The position numbers were made by a program, and so were the translations under genes. A stretch of DNA of 5,848 bases, taken from the NCBI GenBank assembly GCA_937873345.1, contig CALMRL010000209.1:1-5848 (forward strand). The letters are read 5' to 3'. The notes under the pieces were generated by a model. The model made no database searches. It had not been told where the DNA came from and was given only the letters and a program-made list of their open reading frames with translations. Of the stretch, positions 5,367-5,848 are shown one piece after another. The DNA is from an uncultured Beijerinckiaceae bacterium. GTDB taxonomy: Bacteria > Pseudomonadota > Alphaproteobacteria > Rhizobiales > Beijerinckiaceae. Position 1 is the first letter of the stretch; every line of letters starts with the position of its first letter.

Positions 5367-5848
5367 ATGAGCGATGCAGCCGCCCCGTCCCTGGCCTTTC
5401 CCCCGGCCGCGCCCGACTTCGCCGCCGCGGCGCAGGACTGGCTGGGCACCATCGGCAGCGAGCGCCGGCTGTCGCCGCTCAGCCTCGACGCCTACAGCAG
5501 GGACCTCCGGCAGTTCGTGCGCTTCCTCGCCGACTACCGGGGCGAGGCACCGAACCTCGCCACGATCGACGCGCTCGCGGCTGCCGACGTGCGCGCCTTC
5601 ATGGCCCGCCGCCGGCAGGACGGCGCCGGCAGCCGCACGCTGCTGCGCCAGCTCGCCGGCATCCGCTCCTTCGCCCGCTTCTGCGAGCGAGAGGGGCTGG
5701 CGAAGACGGCGGCGCTCGGCGCCGTGCGCTCGCCGAAGCTGCCACGCACCCTGCCCAAGGCGATCTCGCCGAAGCTGGCCAGGGAGGTCGCCGGCGGCGA
5801 CGGCTTCGCCGGCGAGGCGCGGCACCCCTGGATAGCCGCCCGCGACAC
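5367..5848 (+). CDS. xerC: Tyrosine recombinase XerC, N-terminal part (cut by window edge)
   Basis: The frame is open from an ATG at 5367 to the right edge, giving 160 complete codons of a protein normally near 300-330 residues. XerC works with XerD at dif sites to resolve chromosome dimers at division. What is visible is the SAM-like core-binding domain: after about 18 residues of Ala/Pro-rich leader come QDWLGTIGSERRLSPLSLDAY (about 23-43), SRDLRQFVRFL, DVRAFMARRR, SRTLLRQLAGIRSFARFCER and the linker SPKLPRTLPKAIS. The order is typical of XerC: the LSPxSLDAYxRDLRxF motif, then RSFxRF, then PKLPRxLPK before the catalytic domain. The catalytic residues (R-K-H-R-Y) lie beyond the window, so activity cannot be judged. 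No clear ribosome-binding site precedes the ATG. XerD or another integrase-family member is possible; the PKLPRTLPK linker and the alphaproteobacterial context favour XerC. It is divergent from purC, which fits a chromosomal housekeeping copy rather than a phage integrase. Confidence 0.88.
   Translation, partial: MSDAAAPSLAFPPAAPDFAAAAQDWLGTIGSERRLSPLSLDAYSRDLRQFVRFLADYRGEAPNLATIDALAAADVRAFMARRRQDGAGSRTLLRQLAGIRSFARFCEREGLAKTAALGAVRSPKLPRTLPKAISPKLAREVAGGDGFAGEARHPWIAARD

Noticed and set aside
5367..5848. Phage or integrative-element integrase at the right edge
   Set aside because: The sequence fits chromosomal XerC, there is no tRNA or att-like repeat, and the neighbour is a housekeeping purine gene.
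1..5848. CRISPR array, tRNA or rRNA gene, insertion sequence, defence system
   Set aside because: I looked for regular repeats, tRNA-like cloverleaf arms, terminal inverted repeats and nuclease or helicase motifs on both strands and saw none; nearly all sequence is accounted for by six ordinary genes.

Overview
This window looks like ordinary chromosome from a high-GC alphaproteobacterium, most likely of the order Hyphomicrobiales (Rhizobiales). The main reasons are the PurC sequence (N-terminus MNRRRRIYEGKAK and internal DEISPDSCRLWD, the alphaproteobacterial form), the stand-alone PurS protein, strong G/C preference at third codon positions, and a XerC of alphaproteobacterial type. The species cannot be named from sequence alone.

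Layout: five genes lie on the minus strand and one on the plus strand. Reading the minus strand from right to left they are purC (5058-4294), an OxlT-like major facilitator transporter (4058-2754), a fumarylacetoacetate-hydrolase-fold enzyme (2749-1976), purS (1902-1669), and an FAD-dependent oxidoreductase that runs off the left edge (1560 to beyond 1). On the plus strand a XerC-type tyrosine recombinase starts at 5367 and runs off the right edge. The roughly 300 bp between purC and xerC is a divergent intergenic region that must hold the control signals for both.

How the genes relate: PurC and PurS both belong to de novo purine synthesis. PurC makes SAICAR, and PurS is the small subunit of the PurSQL FGAM synthase. 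In many alphaproteobacteria purC, purS and purQ are consecutive. Here purC and purS are separated by a tight two-gene pair (4 nt gap): an oxalate/formate-antiporter-family transporter and an FAA-hydrolase-family enzyme. The gene after purS is not purQ. The pair looks like an uptake-and-processing unit for a small dicarboxylate or keto acid; its substrate is not determined. The FAD oxidoreductase belongs to the HemY/UDP-galactopyranose-mutase-like group and has no obvious link to purines. xerC marks the next, divergent transcription unit.

I saw no RNA genes, insertion sequences, CRISPR arrays, prophage genes or defence genes, and nothing that amounts to a new biological system. The points most worth a second look are the split purC-purS neighbourhood, substrate-site substitutions in the transporter and the hydrolase, and a few small repeats or possible regulatory sites in the gaps.
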